This document shows positions 1-12,900 of a DNA stretch of 64,000 nt, piece by piece. A program made the position numbers and the translations under genes. Position 1 is the stretch's first letter, and the number at the start of each line of letters is the position of its first letter. The notes beneath the pieces were generated by a model that saw only the letters and a list, made by a program, of their open reading frames with translations, had not been told where the DNA came from and did not search any database. The stretch is from Gonapodya prolifera JEL478 (lineage: Eukaryota; Monoblepharomycota; Monoblepharidomycetes; Monoblepharidales; Gonapodyaceae): positions 264,333 through 328,332 of the forward strand of contig KQ965775.1 in the NCBI GenBank assembly GCA_001574975.1. The letters are read 5' to 3'.

Positions 1-1066
1 CAGGATGAATCCGTAAAGAGGTTGTAGGAATGCAGGTGTGGCGACAAGGCGGATGTCAACCCAAGAAACATATAGTGAGGTGATTCGGAGACAAAGGGCG
101 GCAACATCCGGGGATGTTTCTGCATGTCGAGCAAGAATGTCGAGCCAAGCTTCCACAAGGCGGGGGACGTCGCGCTCCCTCATCGCGTCTTTGATTGATT
201 GGTTAAGCTTCAATTCCTCGGGTAGACGGGGGACGAGCTTGCTCACGACCTCCTCGTCCACCGCCAAGCAGATGCGAAGGAAAGTGTCTGTCGCCGCCGC
301 CGAACGACCACGAGAGGCGAGGAGACTGAGAAGGTCCGCCCAGAAAGTGGGCCACTCGACGAGATAGAGGTGTCGAAAGAGCCGCGCAACGAGTTGCGCG
401 GCTTTGTTTTTGACGGATATTGGTTCCTGGGTGTCCAGACCGGAACCGAGCCATGTCCAAAAGGTCGTGCGGATGGCTCCTCGATCCAATAAGCTGAGCG
501 TATCCCAGCGATTTCGTACAACGTCCTCAAGCACGCCGAGTGTGAAGAACCTCGCCTCAACGGAGCTGTTTGGAAGTGGAGAGGTGTCAATAGATCCTGA
601 TAAGCCTGGTGTGAGACGGTGGGATCCCTCCGGTCGCGATCCGCCATACTAATCCGGCACAGTTTGCGCCAAAATAGCGAGGGCTCAATAGTTCGCTTGG
701 CTGGTCCACACCATTTGTGCAGGGATTTCAACACAAAAGTCGTCTTCACCTCGTTCCAGGTTCCTGAACCACTTGCGCCCCTCCACTCCCAATAATCGCA
801 ATCATTTCTCACCTAGCTGGCTCGTGTCTACTGAAAAGCTCCAAGCACGCTCTCCATCCTCCTTCGCTGGCGCGCACTTCCTCACAAAACGTTGTCGCTT
901 GCACCTTGGTCGCCGGGTCTGTCGTCGGGCTGAACGCAAGGAGCACCGCCGCTTCGAGGTCTCCGATTGACGGCGCGGCGGGAGCGGGAGCGGCGGCCAG
1001 CATCGAATGCGCGTGTGGGTACGGAGTGGGTTGGTGTGGGTTTCGGGCGAGGTCGTGAAGTGGCAT
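1..1066 (-). CDS. XPOT: Exportin-T (tRNA nuclear export receptor), 5' part
   Basis: Exportin-T is the importin-beta-family carrier that takes mature tRNA out of the nucleus with RanGTP. Exon 1 (1066 or 1003 to 813) reads through a short Ala/Pro-rich start into GDLEAAVLLAFSP and WRACLELFSRHEPA. A GTGAG donor at 812 opens an intron ending at a CAG acceptor near 566. Exon 2 (565 to the left edge) contains VEARFFTLGVLEDVV, LVEWPTFWADLLSLL, DTFLRICLAVDEEVV and DAMRERDVPRLVEAW, the characteristic N-terminal HEAT repeats of XPOT/LOS1. The frame stays open to base 1, so the gene continues outside the window. Met at 1003 is an alternative start that lacks the His/Pro-rich leader. The family call is firm; only the exact start is uncertain. 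Confidence 0.85.
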
Positions 1067-1390
1067 GCGATGCGGGATTCCGCGCAGGTGCAGGTGGGGT
1101 TTACGCAGATCGCACTTTCGGTGATGTGGTCTTCAAAGCAGGTGGGGAGATGTCATGCAGTCATTGGGTTTGGTTTCTCTTTCGGCGAGGGAATGGAGGA
1201 CGCTGGAGGGATTTGAGGCACAGCAAATTTCATGGTCATCGGTCTTCATCTTCCGTCTCGCCATGTTGTTCACGCTTACTCTCACGGAAGTGACTCTGAG
1301 AGAGCTGATGGGGAGGCAATGCAATCGCTCTACCACTGATACATTCGATGGGAGCAGTCACTCGTAGGAGTACGTCACTCCATGAAGAAC

Positions 1391-1398
1391 TGACGTCA
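1391..1398. promoter_or_regulatory. CRE/ATF-type palindrome TGACGTCA
   Basis: A perfect TGACGTCA octamer lies about 330-390 bases upstream of the exportin-T start, between that gene and the 3' end of the next minus-strand gene. It is the classic binding site of ATF/CREB bZIP factors. A second copy sits at 13183-13190 in non-coding DNA, so chance occurrence is possible. The rest of 1067-1481 shows nothing else recognisable. Confidence 0.25.
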
Positions 1399-1481
1399 GA
1401 AACATCAAATTATCCTACCACATACACCACATACACCGTGAAATAAATAAGCAAATACTTCTAACACGTTGTCGCTTATGC

Positions 1482-2882
1482 CTATGCACCACTCCCACTG
1501 TTTGGATTGGGCGATATCGTCGGGAGGGCTGGCAGGGCCCGCTGTGTTGCTTGCGTTGCGGCCGGTGTCCCCGTCTGCTGCTGCTGTTGCTGCTGCGGTT
1601 GTTGTTGTTGAGGCGGCGGAATGCCTTGTTGCTGTAGTGGCGACATGCCTTGCATTTGCGGGTAGTAAGGCACGTAATACTGTTGCTGTTGCTGCTGTGC
1701 TCCCGGTGTCCACGCACCGGGACTCCCAGGCGCGGCTGCGGGATTCATGGGGGCGTATTGGTATTGGGGGGCATACTGTGGGGCGTACTGCATGGGCATG
1801 GGTATTGTGCCTGGTGCGGGCATGTAGTTATACATGGGCGCTTGTGTCATGGGCAGTGGTGCGGGGGCTGAAGGGAGGAGGCAAAAGATGGTTAACAGGG
1901 TCGCAAAGTCACGTGAGGCCAGGAAGAGACACACGACACTCACTCTGGGGAAGAGCACGATCACGCTTGCACATTCGTACGAGAAGAGCGGTGAGGAAGA
2001 GCACGGCGACGATAAAGTCTGCCACGGTTTGGACAATGACAAAGTAAAAGTATCTTTGGATCAAGTAGGAGGAGCCGTATTTCTGGAGGTAAGGAGAAAG
2101 GAGCAACGGAAATTACAGTGAGGGCTGGGGGAAGAAGGAGGAGGACAAAGCAGAACCTACTATGATGAAATCGATAAAGCTTCTAATTGATCGTCCGTCG
2201 TAGTAGAGAAGCGCACACCATGACCCCAGGTATACGACTGAAGGTAGTTTCAGAACAGTTTGTTCCCATAGCGCTCACAGTAATGCTGTGTGGACTTACA
2301 ATCGTAGACATATGGGAGCCAGTCCAACGTCTGAGAAAACTGTCCTTGTACCCACGTGCGGTAGTTGTTGTGGTAGTCAAAGAAAAGGATGTGTGTCGTG
2401 ATGACTATGGTGGAGCATTGTCTGTGTCATGTGTCAGGGAGAGGGGTCCATCTCGAGTCCAAAAGATGAAGTGCATCAAGAACGTGACTCACGCCCAGAA
2501 CGCCCATCCCAGGGTGGAGTTTACTTCGTCGATCGGGCCATAAGCAACTAATGAATAGGAGTGTAAGAGAGAGAGCTCCATTGTACTTCCTTTGCGGCTT
2601 GAACCGAGACCACTCACATTGAAACCCGAATGTCACCAACGTCGCCAGCAGTTGAATGATGCGAAGAGGAGCAAAGGTTTTCCGTAGCGGAGGTGGCAAT
2701 ACCGTCGCGGGAGGTTGCTGCACGGGATATGGATATGGTGCGGCATATGGAGTCGTCGGCTGCAGGCCAACTGTTGCAGGTTGATTGGGATCCGCGGCCG
2801 GCGCTGCTTGAGGAAGGTCCGGCCGATTCTCTCCGCCCGAAATCAGCGGCTGCGCCTGCTGCGTGTCCCGCATTGTGTCCAT
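1482..2882 (-). CDS. MARVEL-like multi-span membrane protein with Pro/Gln-rich ends
   Basis: A multi-exon minus-strand gene. The N-terminal exon (from Met at 2882) is rich in Gln, Pro and Ala and ends in a first hydrophobic span, RIIQLLATLVTFGFQ. Later exons give STLGWAFWA joined to STIVITTHILFFDYHNNYR (second span and loop), then YFYFVIVQTVADFIVAVLFL (last span) followed by a basic stop-transfer. The last exon (about 1850-1482) encodes a cytosolic tail with MQYAPQYAPQYQYAP and Gln runs made of CAG codons. Several spans with proline/glutamine tails recall fungal MARVEL/Sur7-type membrane proteins, but no family signature was recognised, so this is an inference. Two splice joins are unresolved. 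Only 107 bases separate it from the divergent coiled-coil gene. Confidence 0.5.
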
Positions 2883-2989
2883 GCTCGTTTATCGTCTTTT
2901 CGATGCTTCGGTGGTGAACACCTCCGTCCGCAGTTGCCGCCCGCAGCAGCAGGAAGCCCACGCTCGCCACCAACTCTTACGCTCAGCCC
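2883..2989. promoter_or_regulatory. Short divergent promoter region
   Basis: The minus-strand membrane-protein gene and the plus-strand coiled-coil gene start only 107 bases apart, so their promoters must share this CpG-rich stretch. No TATA box is visible. Confidence 0.4.
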
Positions 2990-4542
2990 ATGTCACGCTG
3001 GTACGCAACCGAGCAAAAAGACAAACCCGCGGACCTGGAGCGGCTCAAGCAGCTGGAGCAGAATGCAGAGCGCCTGTGCAAGGAGTTCGAGGCCGAGACG
3101 GAGCGCATGCGAGTCGTCGTCGAGGACGAGCGGAAGGAGCGCGACAAGGTGCGAAAACGGGTTGATGGAGAGCGCGAGAGTAAGAAATGGTCATGGAACA
3201 CCGCTCGCTCCTGCTCCTCCACCAGCTTACCGCGCGAATCGCCGAGCTCGAAAGGATCAATGAAACCAAGCATCGTGCCCTCGCCGCAACAGAAACAAGG
3301 ATGAGAGCGCTGGAACTCGACTTTCTGAACCTCTCGAGAACGAATGAAGCACTCGAGCGGGAGCGCAAGGACGTCGAGGAGTCCGTCGCGATGGTGTACA
3401 TGCAGTGAGTCGATTTGCGACGTCTGGAGTGCGAAGCACGGAAGTCCGAGCAGTCCGAGCGGAGCGAGGTGTCCGCCGGAGGCGAGTGATCCCCAGAGCA
3501 ATATATACTCGTGGAGCGTCGACATTTTGTACAATAAAAACCTCTCCTCGAACTCACCAACATCTCTCCATATCTCAACCCTCGACTTGCGACCAAACTC
3601 CCCGCGCTTTCACTCACCTGCACCGGCACCTGCCACCTGCTACCTGCCACCTGCACCTGCTCGGGATCGGGGTAGCAACCGCCTCCTCCAAGCCCGTATC
3701 TCCTCCCTCACTTCCACTTCTACTTCCCGCGACGTGCACGTGCGTGAAGGCCCCGACGAGGAGAGCGAGATGCGGCTGGACGAGCTCGAGAGGGAGTCGG
3801 TCAGGCTGAAGCGAAGGGTGGGCGTGCTGGCAAAGAAGAACGGGATACTGGCAGAGACTGTCTTGGAGTTCAAGAAGAATGAAGTACGTGTCGGTGTGCT
3901 CGAGGTGTGGAGTGCGGAGCACGGACCACGGAGTGACGAGGCCAAGGGAAGCGAGGACTCAGAGGCCTAAGCGCCGCAAGGCGTTGATCGAGACCGGGGC
4001 CCAGGCGCGATAGCGCCGATCGAGGCTGTCCGCGGAGGCGAGTGATCCCACGAAGTGGAATACTCTTTACACCGCGGTGCGGAATACTCTCGCGGAGCGA
4101 GTTCGAGGCTTTAACGCCAAGTGGTTTCGCACCGAGGGGCGGAATACTCACGCGGAGCGATTTCGAGGCCTTTGCGTCGAATGGTTTCGACGGTGTTGCT
4201 GACCCGACCCGCTCATGCCACCCAGCCTGTCGTTTCGTGGACATCGAATGAAGCCAGATTTGGGAGTATGTTACCACCAATGTCTGTCAAGTACCACCAC
4301 CCGGAAGCGCTCACGTGGGACGGACCTCCCGCGGGGGATGACACTAAGAGCGACGTGATCCGGATGCTCAGGGCTCATGTAGGCCGCACACAACCACAAT
4401 ACCTGATACCCACGCGGGGAACTGATGCGTTGTGCCTGTGTTCTGTTTCTAGATCCAGACGCTCGAGGCTGAACGGTCGCAGTTTCTGGCAAGGGCGGTT
4501 TCGGCGGAGACCCAGTTAAGTGAGCTGTCGAGACGGTTGTGA
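2990..4542 (+). CDS. Coiled-coil protein, four exons
   Basis: An unrecognised protein that is almost entirely heptad-rich helix. Exon 1 starts at ATG 2990 (MSRWYATEQKDKPADLERL) and can splice in phase 0 after RKERDK to LTARIAELERINETKH in exon 2. Exon 2 ends in SVAMVYM before a GTGAG donor at 3405. Exon 3 (about 3745-3882) reads EMRLDELERESVRLKRRVG and ends before GTACGT. Exon 4 (from about 4452) reads IQTLEAERSQFLARAVSAET and stops at 4540-4542. Total is about 200-250 residues, all acidic/basic coiled coil with no other domain. Introns 2 and 3 share repeated sequence. It lies between a membrane protein and CFAP57; a ciliary role is possible but not shown. Confidence 0.55.
3405..4451 (+). repeat. 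Related repeats in introns 2 and 3 of the coiled-coil gene, with a 60-base tandem
   Basis: Two introns of one gene share blocks in the same order. Block A is TGGAGTGCG(A/G)AGCACGGA at 3425-3441 and 3908-3925. Block B is TCCGC(C)GGAGGCGAGTGATC at 3472-3493 and 4029-4047. Intron 3 also holds a 60-base tandem: 4081-4140 begins GGAATACTCTCGCGGAGCGA, and 4141-4195 begins GGAATACTCACGCGGAGCGA. Confidence 0.6.
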
Positions 4543-4547
4543 CGGGG

Positions 4548-4548
<1 letters not shown>

Positions 4549-4580
<32 letters not shown>
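4549..4580 (+). repeat. Uninterrupted 32-base G homopolymer
   Basis: A run of 32 G begins seven bases after the stop codon of the coiled-coil gene, preceded by GGGGC. It would lie in that gene's 3' untranslated region. It could form stacked G-quadruplexes, and its true length is likely variable or mis-assembled. The rest of 4581-5090 shows no gene. Confidence 0.85.
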
Positions 4581-4581
<1 letters not shown>

Positions 4582-5099
4582 GGACGTGCGTTGATGGTAC
4601 CCGAGTGGCGTGGTGTGAGGAGTGTGGGTTGGAAGATGGGTGGGGCTGTTGTCTCAACCTCGACGGGTGTCAAGTGACACCTCCGCGAAGGGGTGAAATA
4701 GTGGCGAATAGTACTTTATTCGGTGTTTGCATAATGTGAAATTACATATATCCTGGGCCGACTGCTTGGCGTGTGACGCTGCGGGATAATCGCACCAACA
4801 GGTTTGGTGACAGAAAAGTTCATCACACCACGAGTCCATCAGAGCCGGGTATGTCGATCGCGTCCGCATCACACAGGTTAGTGCTTCCACTCCCGAAATT
4901 CATGCGCGAAATTCCTCGCTCCTCTGACTACTCGATCGCTGCATCGTGTCTTCGCTGGGAACCTTCTTCGCCTTTTCGCAACGGGACGCGGCACGACGTA
5001 ATCGTCCGATCTTGTCTGACTGCTACCATTGAAACCGTGACGTTTACCGCGATGCGTGCTCGCTCCCGCGCTCTGGACCGAAAATGAAATTATCACAGC

Positions 5100-8000
5100 C
5101 ATGTGTTCGGGATCCGGCTCGATCTCAAGAACAGCCTGCACTACGCGGACGAGTCGACCATCATCTACCCAGCGGGCTCCAACATCGTCTGTGAGCGACC
5201 TCGTACACGTTCTGTGACCCCCCGCGATGTGTCACCTCAAACCCCACCACCCCACCACCCCCTCCGTCGCAGTCCTCAACCCGGAGCTGAAAACCCAAAA
5301 ATTTCTCCCCGTTTCAGAGCGCGGAGACACGATATGCGCCCTAGCCGTCTCGTCGGATCGCCAGTTCCTCGCTGTCGCGGAGAGTACCCGCGGGAGTGCC
5401 GTTCAGCTTCTCGCGCCGTCGTCGGCCCCAGGCTCAGGTCCGAGCGTCTCGTACGGAAAGCCAATCATCAATATCTACGAGCTTGCGACGCTGCGGCGGA
5501 GAAAGATTTTGACGGGGTATTGCGATAACAGTGCCGCTGGTGCAGCCGGGAATGAAAATGAAGAAGCAAGAGTGGATGTGACGCCCCTTGTTAAGGGGAC
5601 TGTAGGGGAAGTGTTCTCTCGGGTGGGTGCATTGTCTGTGATCGTATCGTGATTATGTTGAGTGAACGACGATGACCTAGGATTTTGTTGCTCTTTCGTT
5701 TTCCGCCGACTCCAAGTACTTGGCAGCTATGAGCGGTGAGTGTTGCCGTCCCCACAGCGGTTTTCATATTGTGTGCTCACTTAGATGTGATACGCCAGGG
5801 GGACCCGATTGGACATTGCATTACTTTGCATGGGAAAAGGTGGGTGATTGACGAAATCCTAAAACATCTCGCATTCCTTAAGTGCGACTTTTGCAAATAG
5901 GGAAAACTCGTAACATCCTTCCCCAATGTGGCTCGTGGACCAGCTCTTTCAACAAGCGAATCACAGCTTCCTGGGCGTGTCCGAGCTCTAAGTAACCCAA
6001 TCTCCTTTTCCCCCACCTCGTCACCAAATCACATTGCTACATTGCCGACGAGCTCTCTCCGATCCAGTGGAGGGACTGTGCTAGGTGACTCTCAATCGAA
6101 ATCCTCCCAGCTTGGGGACTCGGCGAGCTCGAGCGCTGCTGCTGTGCAACAAATGTCCATCAACCCTGACGATGCATCACTTTTGTGCTGCACGGGACCT
6201 CGGCTATTGAAAATGTTTGAGTACTTGGATGGGAAGTTCACAGAGACGGACCTCATGACAAAGCTTGCTGATAAGGTCGGTTATCCACACACCGACTCCG
6301 CCTCGATCTCCACCATGAAACACCACCACATTGTTCCTCTGACAGATCTTTGTTGCGGATTTCCGATGCCACGCTTTCTTGGATTCCGCTCATGTCTTTG
6401 TCGGCACTGGCGTCGGCAACGTGCACCTCATCCGGCTCCACTCGCAGCAACCAAAAGTCGTTCGAACATTTCTTCACGCCCTCTCGCGGCCCATGTCTTC
6501 CGTGTCTGAGATGTCTGGGTCGGCGACTTCAACTGCCATGCCCGTCGAGTATGTTGCGGTCACGGCCCGGGGCTTCTATGTTGCAGGAATGGCAGGATAT
6601 GTCGCGCTTTTTGAGAAGACTTCTGTTGGGGGTCAGTCAGAGGCGAACCAGGTCGCTTCAACCAGTGCCGTCTTGTCCAGGCGGATGGGTTCCTCAGTAG
6701 AAAACAGAGATGGAACACCGAACGGTACTGCAACGTCACTGTCTTTGTCAGCCACAGGTCACAATTCTGCAGACTGGAAGCTTACTCGGCGTATTCTTCT
6801 TCCTGATGGCTGTGAAAAAGTCTCGGCGATGTCCGTGAGTCTTGGGGGTGATTGGGTAATCATCTCAGCAGAAGGCTCCGGGGGCGGGGGAACGATTGCA
6901 CGAGCAGCTGTGACCTGGGGAGAGGTAAAAAAAAACCTGCCAAATTGACGATGATTTTCTGTAACGTCACACTCCTTTATGTTTGACAAGGGTGACGATG
7001 TCAGTTTCAGTTCTGTGACACCGTTGAACCATACACAAACAATCACTGGACTTTCTGTTTGCCCAAGACGACCCATTGCAGTAACAACATCGCTGGACCG
7101 TACTATCAAAGTGTGGAACTACGTCACTGCGACGCTTGAATTCTTCAAGTCTTTTGCAGAGGAAGCTCTTTCTGTTGCGCTACATCCCAGTGGATTGTAC
7201 GCTGTTGTGGGATTCAGCGACAAGCTTAGAGTGATGACGCTGCTCATGGATGATGCACGAGTGACTAAAGAGATCAGCATTCGGGGATGTCGTGAGGTAA
7301 TTAAGACATTCTCTTAAAGACCTAGCAATCAGCGCACCAACAATTTCACAATTTGGATTGCGTATAGGTGTGCTTCTCAAATGGCGGCCAAATTTTTGCA
7401 GCTGCGAACAACACTTCAATTCAGCTCTTCAACACATGGACAGCGGAACCCCTTGCAACGCTAAAGGGTCACAATGGACGTGTCAGGTCGCTTTATTTTA
7501 CCGCAACGGATGCGCATCTGGTGTCAGCTGGTGTAGATGGAGCGATATATGTGTGGAATGTCCGTGAAGGAAAGCGCGAATCGGAATACATACAAAAGTC
7601 GGTAATGTGGCATTGTGCGATTGGAAACCCAGATGGAAAGACTGTGTGGGCCGTTGGTAATGATAAGACACTGAAAGAAGTCAGCGACAGTATGCTGATA
7701 AAAGAGCTAGAGTGTAATACAACGTTGACTCAGCTTGTATTGAGTCACACTGGTCGGATGTTGTTTGCAGGTTTGTCAAGTCATTATTCGTAGGGAGTTC
7801 CACCTGATTTGATGACCTTTCAGGAACTTCTGGTGGAACAATAAGAGCTATCAAATTTCCCCTCAGTGGGGATCCTTCTGATTATCAAGAGCATCAAGCA
7901 CATTCATCAGCAGTTACGCGTCTACAATTATCCCAGGATGATCGATTCTTGGTCTCTGGTGCAGATGATGGGAGTATTTTTGTCTTCCATGTTGAGGAGA

Positions 8001-9961
8001 AACAGTTGAAGAGCCTGGGGCAAGAGAAAGCAGCTTTCTACTCTGATGAGGTATTGCTCCTTTTTTTTTGTGCGTGTCGGAACGCATTACCGACAAATAT
8101 TGCAGGTCCTTATCACAAGGCCTGATCTCGAGGAAAAACATGTTCTAGTTGCGGAACTTGAAAGAAGCTTGGAAGAGCTCAAAATTGAACATGAATATCA
8201 ACTTCGTCTCAGAGAAATGTCGTTCAATGAAAAGAAGAAGGAAATCACCGAACGTCTGACAGCTCTAATTGAGACGCTGCAGACAGAGACTAATGCACTC
8301 AGAGCTGAAAAGGAGAGAGATGATATCAACTATGAAGAAATTAGGCATCAAGAACAAGGAGAACATGTTCAAGCATTGCAGGTGTGTTGAAAGTTAATGC
8401 AAGGTCTTAATAATCCATTTGATAACTTATCAAAACATACCAAGACACAAGAGGGCACTTTTAACCAGAAGATGATGATTGAGTATGAAAAGTACCAATC
8501 AAGTCAGCTCTCGTATGAGAAAATGCAAGCAGACTATGAAACAAAGATGCGTGGTTTTCATGAAGAAGCTCGTCAAAAGCTGGCGGAAGTCACCAATATG
8601 TACGAAGAAAAGGTTCGACACCGGCTTGAAGACGTGGAAAGGGTGAGTAAATACTGTTTCATCAGTGTGCACCACCACTATCTGCACTTTGATTCGTAGT
8701 TCCAAGAAGAAATGCGAGAAAAGGCTCACGAGTATTCAGAATGGTCTCAGCAAATGGAGCTGGACACACACTTGGAGCTTTCATCATTAAAAGAAAAGTA
8801 TGAGAGGAAATTGAGTGCTGAGAAAGATCAAAGCACTCAACTGAAGGGTGACATTGCAATAATGCGAAAGAAATTTGTATCAGTGCAGAAAGAAATTGAT
8901 GAACATCAACAAGAAAAGCAGAAGGCTCTGGATACAGAAAAGAAGCTTGGAGTTATTATTGGGAATCTTGAGAGAGATCTTACAGCTCTCAAAAAAGAGG
9001 TAGAGTTTTGAGCAATGACCTTCACTCACTGAACGCACATTCAATCATGTCATTCCTTGCGCTTTGAAATATAGATGCAAGAGCGAGATGAAACTATTCA
9101 AGATAAAGAGCGAAGAGTGTATGACCTTAAAAAGAAAAACCAGGAACTGGAGAAGTTTAAATTTGTCCTAGACCATCGCATTAAGGAGTTGAAGCAGCAA
9201 GTTGAGCCAAAAGAAGTTCAAATGAAAGAGATGACACAGAAGATCCAGGATATTAATGATCAACTGGAGTCTCTGAGTGCTTACAAACAACAACTTTTGT
9301 CCAAAGTTAATAGCATTCAGACTTCGATTGATGAAGTCAAAAGAACTTACTCAAGACAGCATAATGCAACACATACAATCTCCTACCAGTTTAAGAAAGC
9401 ATGTAAAGACCTGGTAGATGCAGTCACTCATCTTCAGGACCCTGTGGTGCTGAAAGTGAGTATTGTCTGTTTGCAGTTTCATGCCCCAATTAAAATCTTT
9501 TGGTATTCAAGAAATCAGTTCAGTGCATGGCAGAAGTTTACTTGGGTAAATCAGCACAAGAGCAGGCATTACATAAGAAAAAGAGTGGAGTTGATGAAGA
9601 TTTCCGCATTGAGCATTCCAAGCAAGTGGAATTCCTGAGGTCAAAAGTGCAAGAGCTAAGGAAGCAGGGGGAGTTGCAACAAACTCAACATAGGGTGGAC
9701 TTGCTTCCCATGGTCAAGGAAAACCAGTCTCTCATCAAGTAGGTATCCTTTCTGATTTCTCTTGAATTTTGACTCAACCATATCTGCAGACAATTGGAAC
9801 AATTGAGGAAGGAAAAATCCAGCATTGAACACCAAAGACCTTTTATTCTTCCAGCTTTGGGAACGTCACACAATTCAGCATTTCAGACAAGTGACCCGTT
9901 GAGATCAAATAAAAGGCATTTAGAAGTGCAACAACCTACTGTTTCCATTCCAGGGAACTGA
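5100..9961 (+). CDS. CFAP57: Cilia- and flagella-associated protein 57 (WDR65), WD40 plus coiled coil
   Basis: CFAP57 is an axonemal protein tied to inner-arm dynein and regulatory complexes. The first recognisable exon reads HVFGIRLDLKNSLHYADE and STIIYPAGSNIV. Later exons give KTQKFLPVSERGDTICALAV, GGPDWTLHYFAWEK, SLDRTIKVWNYVTATLEF, GRVRSLYFTATDAHLVSAGV and DDRFLVSGADDGSIFVFHVE, typical WD40 blades forming two propellers. From about 8.1 kb the protein is long coiled coil, including QERDETIQDKERRVYDLKKK and LEKFKFVLDHRIKELKQQ, the most conserved stretch of the family. It ends at TGA 9959-9961. A Ser/Thr-rich insertion lies at about 5930-6270. The start codon exon is not identified: an in-frame stop lies just upstream of HVFG and a CAG acceptor at 5096-5098 suggests a small first exon. 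CpG content falls from about 7.6 kb onward. Confidence 0.9.
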
Positions 9962-12900
9962 ATTCAAAAACAAAAAATATGCCCTATATTTACACCAAGT
10001 TACCATTGCCATTATCTTTTTTTAAATGCATTTGTACAAAGTGAATATCTGTATTTGCTTGAGGAGACTCCCAGTTTTGTCTTTTTTCTTAATTCATTTA
10101 TATGACATTTGGGCATTGCATAATACAATAATTACAAAAGTTTAATGAAGATCCCATGTTATAATATTTTCAAAATTTTCTCACAGAACACATTAACCCT
10201 TTTGTAACCATGGGGAGTGCCACTATAGTGTTTCTAAGATTAGAGGTTTTTGTGCCCCAACCAGACATGAAACCTGATATCTTTCTGGGAGAAATATGTT
10301 CATTAGAACGTAGTTGATGTTTCTGGACAGTCACAGAAATGATGGGCGTGTGCTCTTATGAGTGGTTTGGGTTCCTGGATATTGGTTTTCTCTTCCTTCT
10401 GAGTCACCATATTGTGCAACTCCATCCTCTGCAAATCACAATATGCCAGACTGCTTCCATTGTCCACAACTTCTCCTGGAACATAAAATCAGTGATAATG
10501 AGCAGATAAAATGACTTAATGGCTTTTGCACCAAAAAGTGGCTCAAATCATTAAACCATGTCAAATTCACCCAACACCCCCTGATCAACTCACTGCCAGT
10601 ACTCATTATTGGGGGTGCACCCTTTCCCTTTCAGGCTTTCCCATATAGTAGAGTGTATTTGCTAGCTATGTATTTTTCCCTGCCTCACAAATACTTCTCT
10701 GTGAATTTTAATGACTTTTTTTTTTGCAAATGTCACAAAAGGGTTATAGACATTTACAAAATGTTTATTGGTAGATTGAGTCTGGGCCAGTGGATTCCCC
10801 CTTGAAATGATTTGTGCTCCCAATTGAAGCTTTTGGTCAAGCTACCAACCATTTTGCAAACAACTGAAAAACATCATACATTTTGTTGAAAGTCACACAG
10901 GAATACATACTGCTCACCAAAATACACTTACAGTCAGGTTTTCTAATCACTACTGTAATTTTACAATTGAGTTTTGCATGGACGTTTTGCCATTTTATGC
11001 AAACTTCCAGATTACCAACTTGGGCATAGGAACTACCAATTTAGAAACATTTTGACCTGCATTGTCAAATCCCAGGCTTTAAGTGGGTCACCTTTCTTTT
11101 ATGGAAGAAAATATTTTCGGATCTTTGAGTCCTCACCTTTTGTGTTTTCAATGTTTACTCTTGCTATTATAAATACGTATATCTATGTACTAAACATCTA
11201 ACATTTTTTCCTTTATGCAAACATGCTCATTTTGTGCTTTGATTTACCCTTGTACAATAACTCTTACCACTTCAGCCATACAGCAGTTAAAAATTTGACA
11301 TTCTAAAAATGCAAACGCCTAAAATATTTGTAGATAGCAACCAAAAATAATGCCACACCAAAATAAGCTGCTTATTTAGAATGTGAAACACTTCAAGATT
11401 TTATTGCTTTGCCTCCAAACATCTCAGATCCTTGGCAAAATTGGTACTGTTTCTGCTTTCATCCTGATGCAAAGACTTTCAGCAAATTCAAAATTATTTG
11501 ACTCCCTTCACCATAATGTGGCTTTTGTCACTTAAATAATGCAAAAGCAAGCAATTGTTTCAGTTTTGTCCCCTTTTGGAGCATTACAAAATTTCTTGAA
11601 GTTTGGTATTTTTTGTTGAAATAGTACAATTTCAATTGTACATGTGTTTAGATGCAATCCCTGGATTGGGCAGTACTTATTCAGAAATGACTTCAGTTTC
11701 AATTGCAATTGCGTCTTATACAATAATATATTCCCCAGGTTGATGCTTTTTTCTGTTCATGACATGATCTCTTTGCTGATCATACTTGGCCTCTCCATCC
11801 TTCACAATCAAGATCACATTATTATTCTCTGTATTCAGTGTTCCCATTGTGGACAGACAGAAGAACAACTCCAGGAGAGATATGACCAACTATCTACAAC
11901 ATTTTCTTTCTTCAATCTTTGTGATTCAATACTTCCAGAGGGGTTGTCTCCTTTGTGCCTTAAAGTCAACACCTAAACATGTGAAGAGCTAAAAGAGAGA
12001 AGTTTCCAGTTTCTCTCAAATCTCTGATGACAGTGAAAGGAAAGAAAAGATGGAATCTTGCTAGATATTTCATTCAATTTTTTTGCAAAATTATGTCTAG
12101 CCAAAAAGCAATGGGGCACTCTACTTGTATCTCAGAAAAACTCCCAAAATGCTACAGCCACCAGCTATGGTACAGTTATAAAGAACATTCTCCCAATGAA
12201 TTGCTGACTAGAGTCATATGCAATCTGGAATCACTCAGAAACAAGCTGAAAATATTGGTGAATACAAATTTTTATGACTTGTGAGTAACCTTGTTGCTAA
12301 CATTGATTCTGTGCATGCTGAAAAGGTATTCATGTTGCAAATGTCTTGTTTTTTCACACTTGCAAGAGCAATTCATTTGAGCAGTAGATATTTTTGGTAA
12401 ACAAACGTTTTCTGAAGTTTGAAGGGAAAATTCACCATTTTTGAGTAATTATGTTGCATACTTTGGTCATCTGCAACTGAAAAAAGCCATGCTTTCTCAT
12501 TGTAAAGAGATAAAAAGCAGCCAAACACAAAATATATTGATGAAGAGGTTTTAAGGGAATCAAATTTACCAATTTGTGTAAATGGGTTTCTAAATTTCCA
12601 ATTTTTAACAAAAATTTTTGGTTTTCTCCCAGAGAAACTTTTAGCTGACAGGCATGTGCATTTGATGCAAAACATGGGACCATTGGGACTGGCAAGATAG
12701 AATATGGCCATGCCCTTCATTACTGGTTTGCAATAAAGGGCAGTAAAGTTGTGACTTGTCAACCAGAGATATTTTCATTTTTCTACTTCAGAATCATTTG
12801 AAAATGCAGTGACACATATATTTCAAGCTAAAAGGGAGACTGTTGGGATAAAATGTGTAAACAACCTCCATACCTGGTTTCAAAGGGAGCTGTAATGTTG

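Noticed and set aside
10974-12762. Open frames of 60-130 codons in the AT-rich region
   Set aside because: Composition follows the surrounding AT-rich DNA, there are no splice-joined partners and no recognisable motifs.
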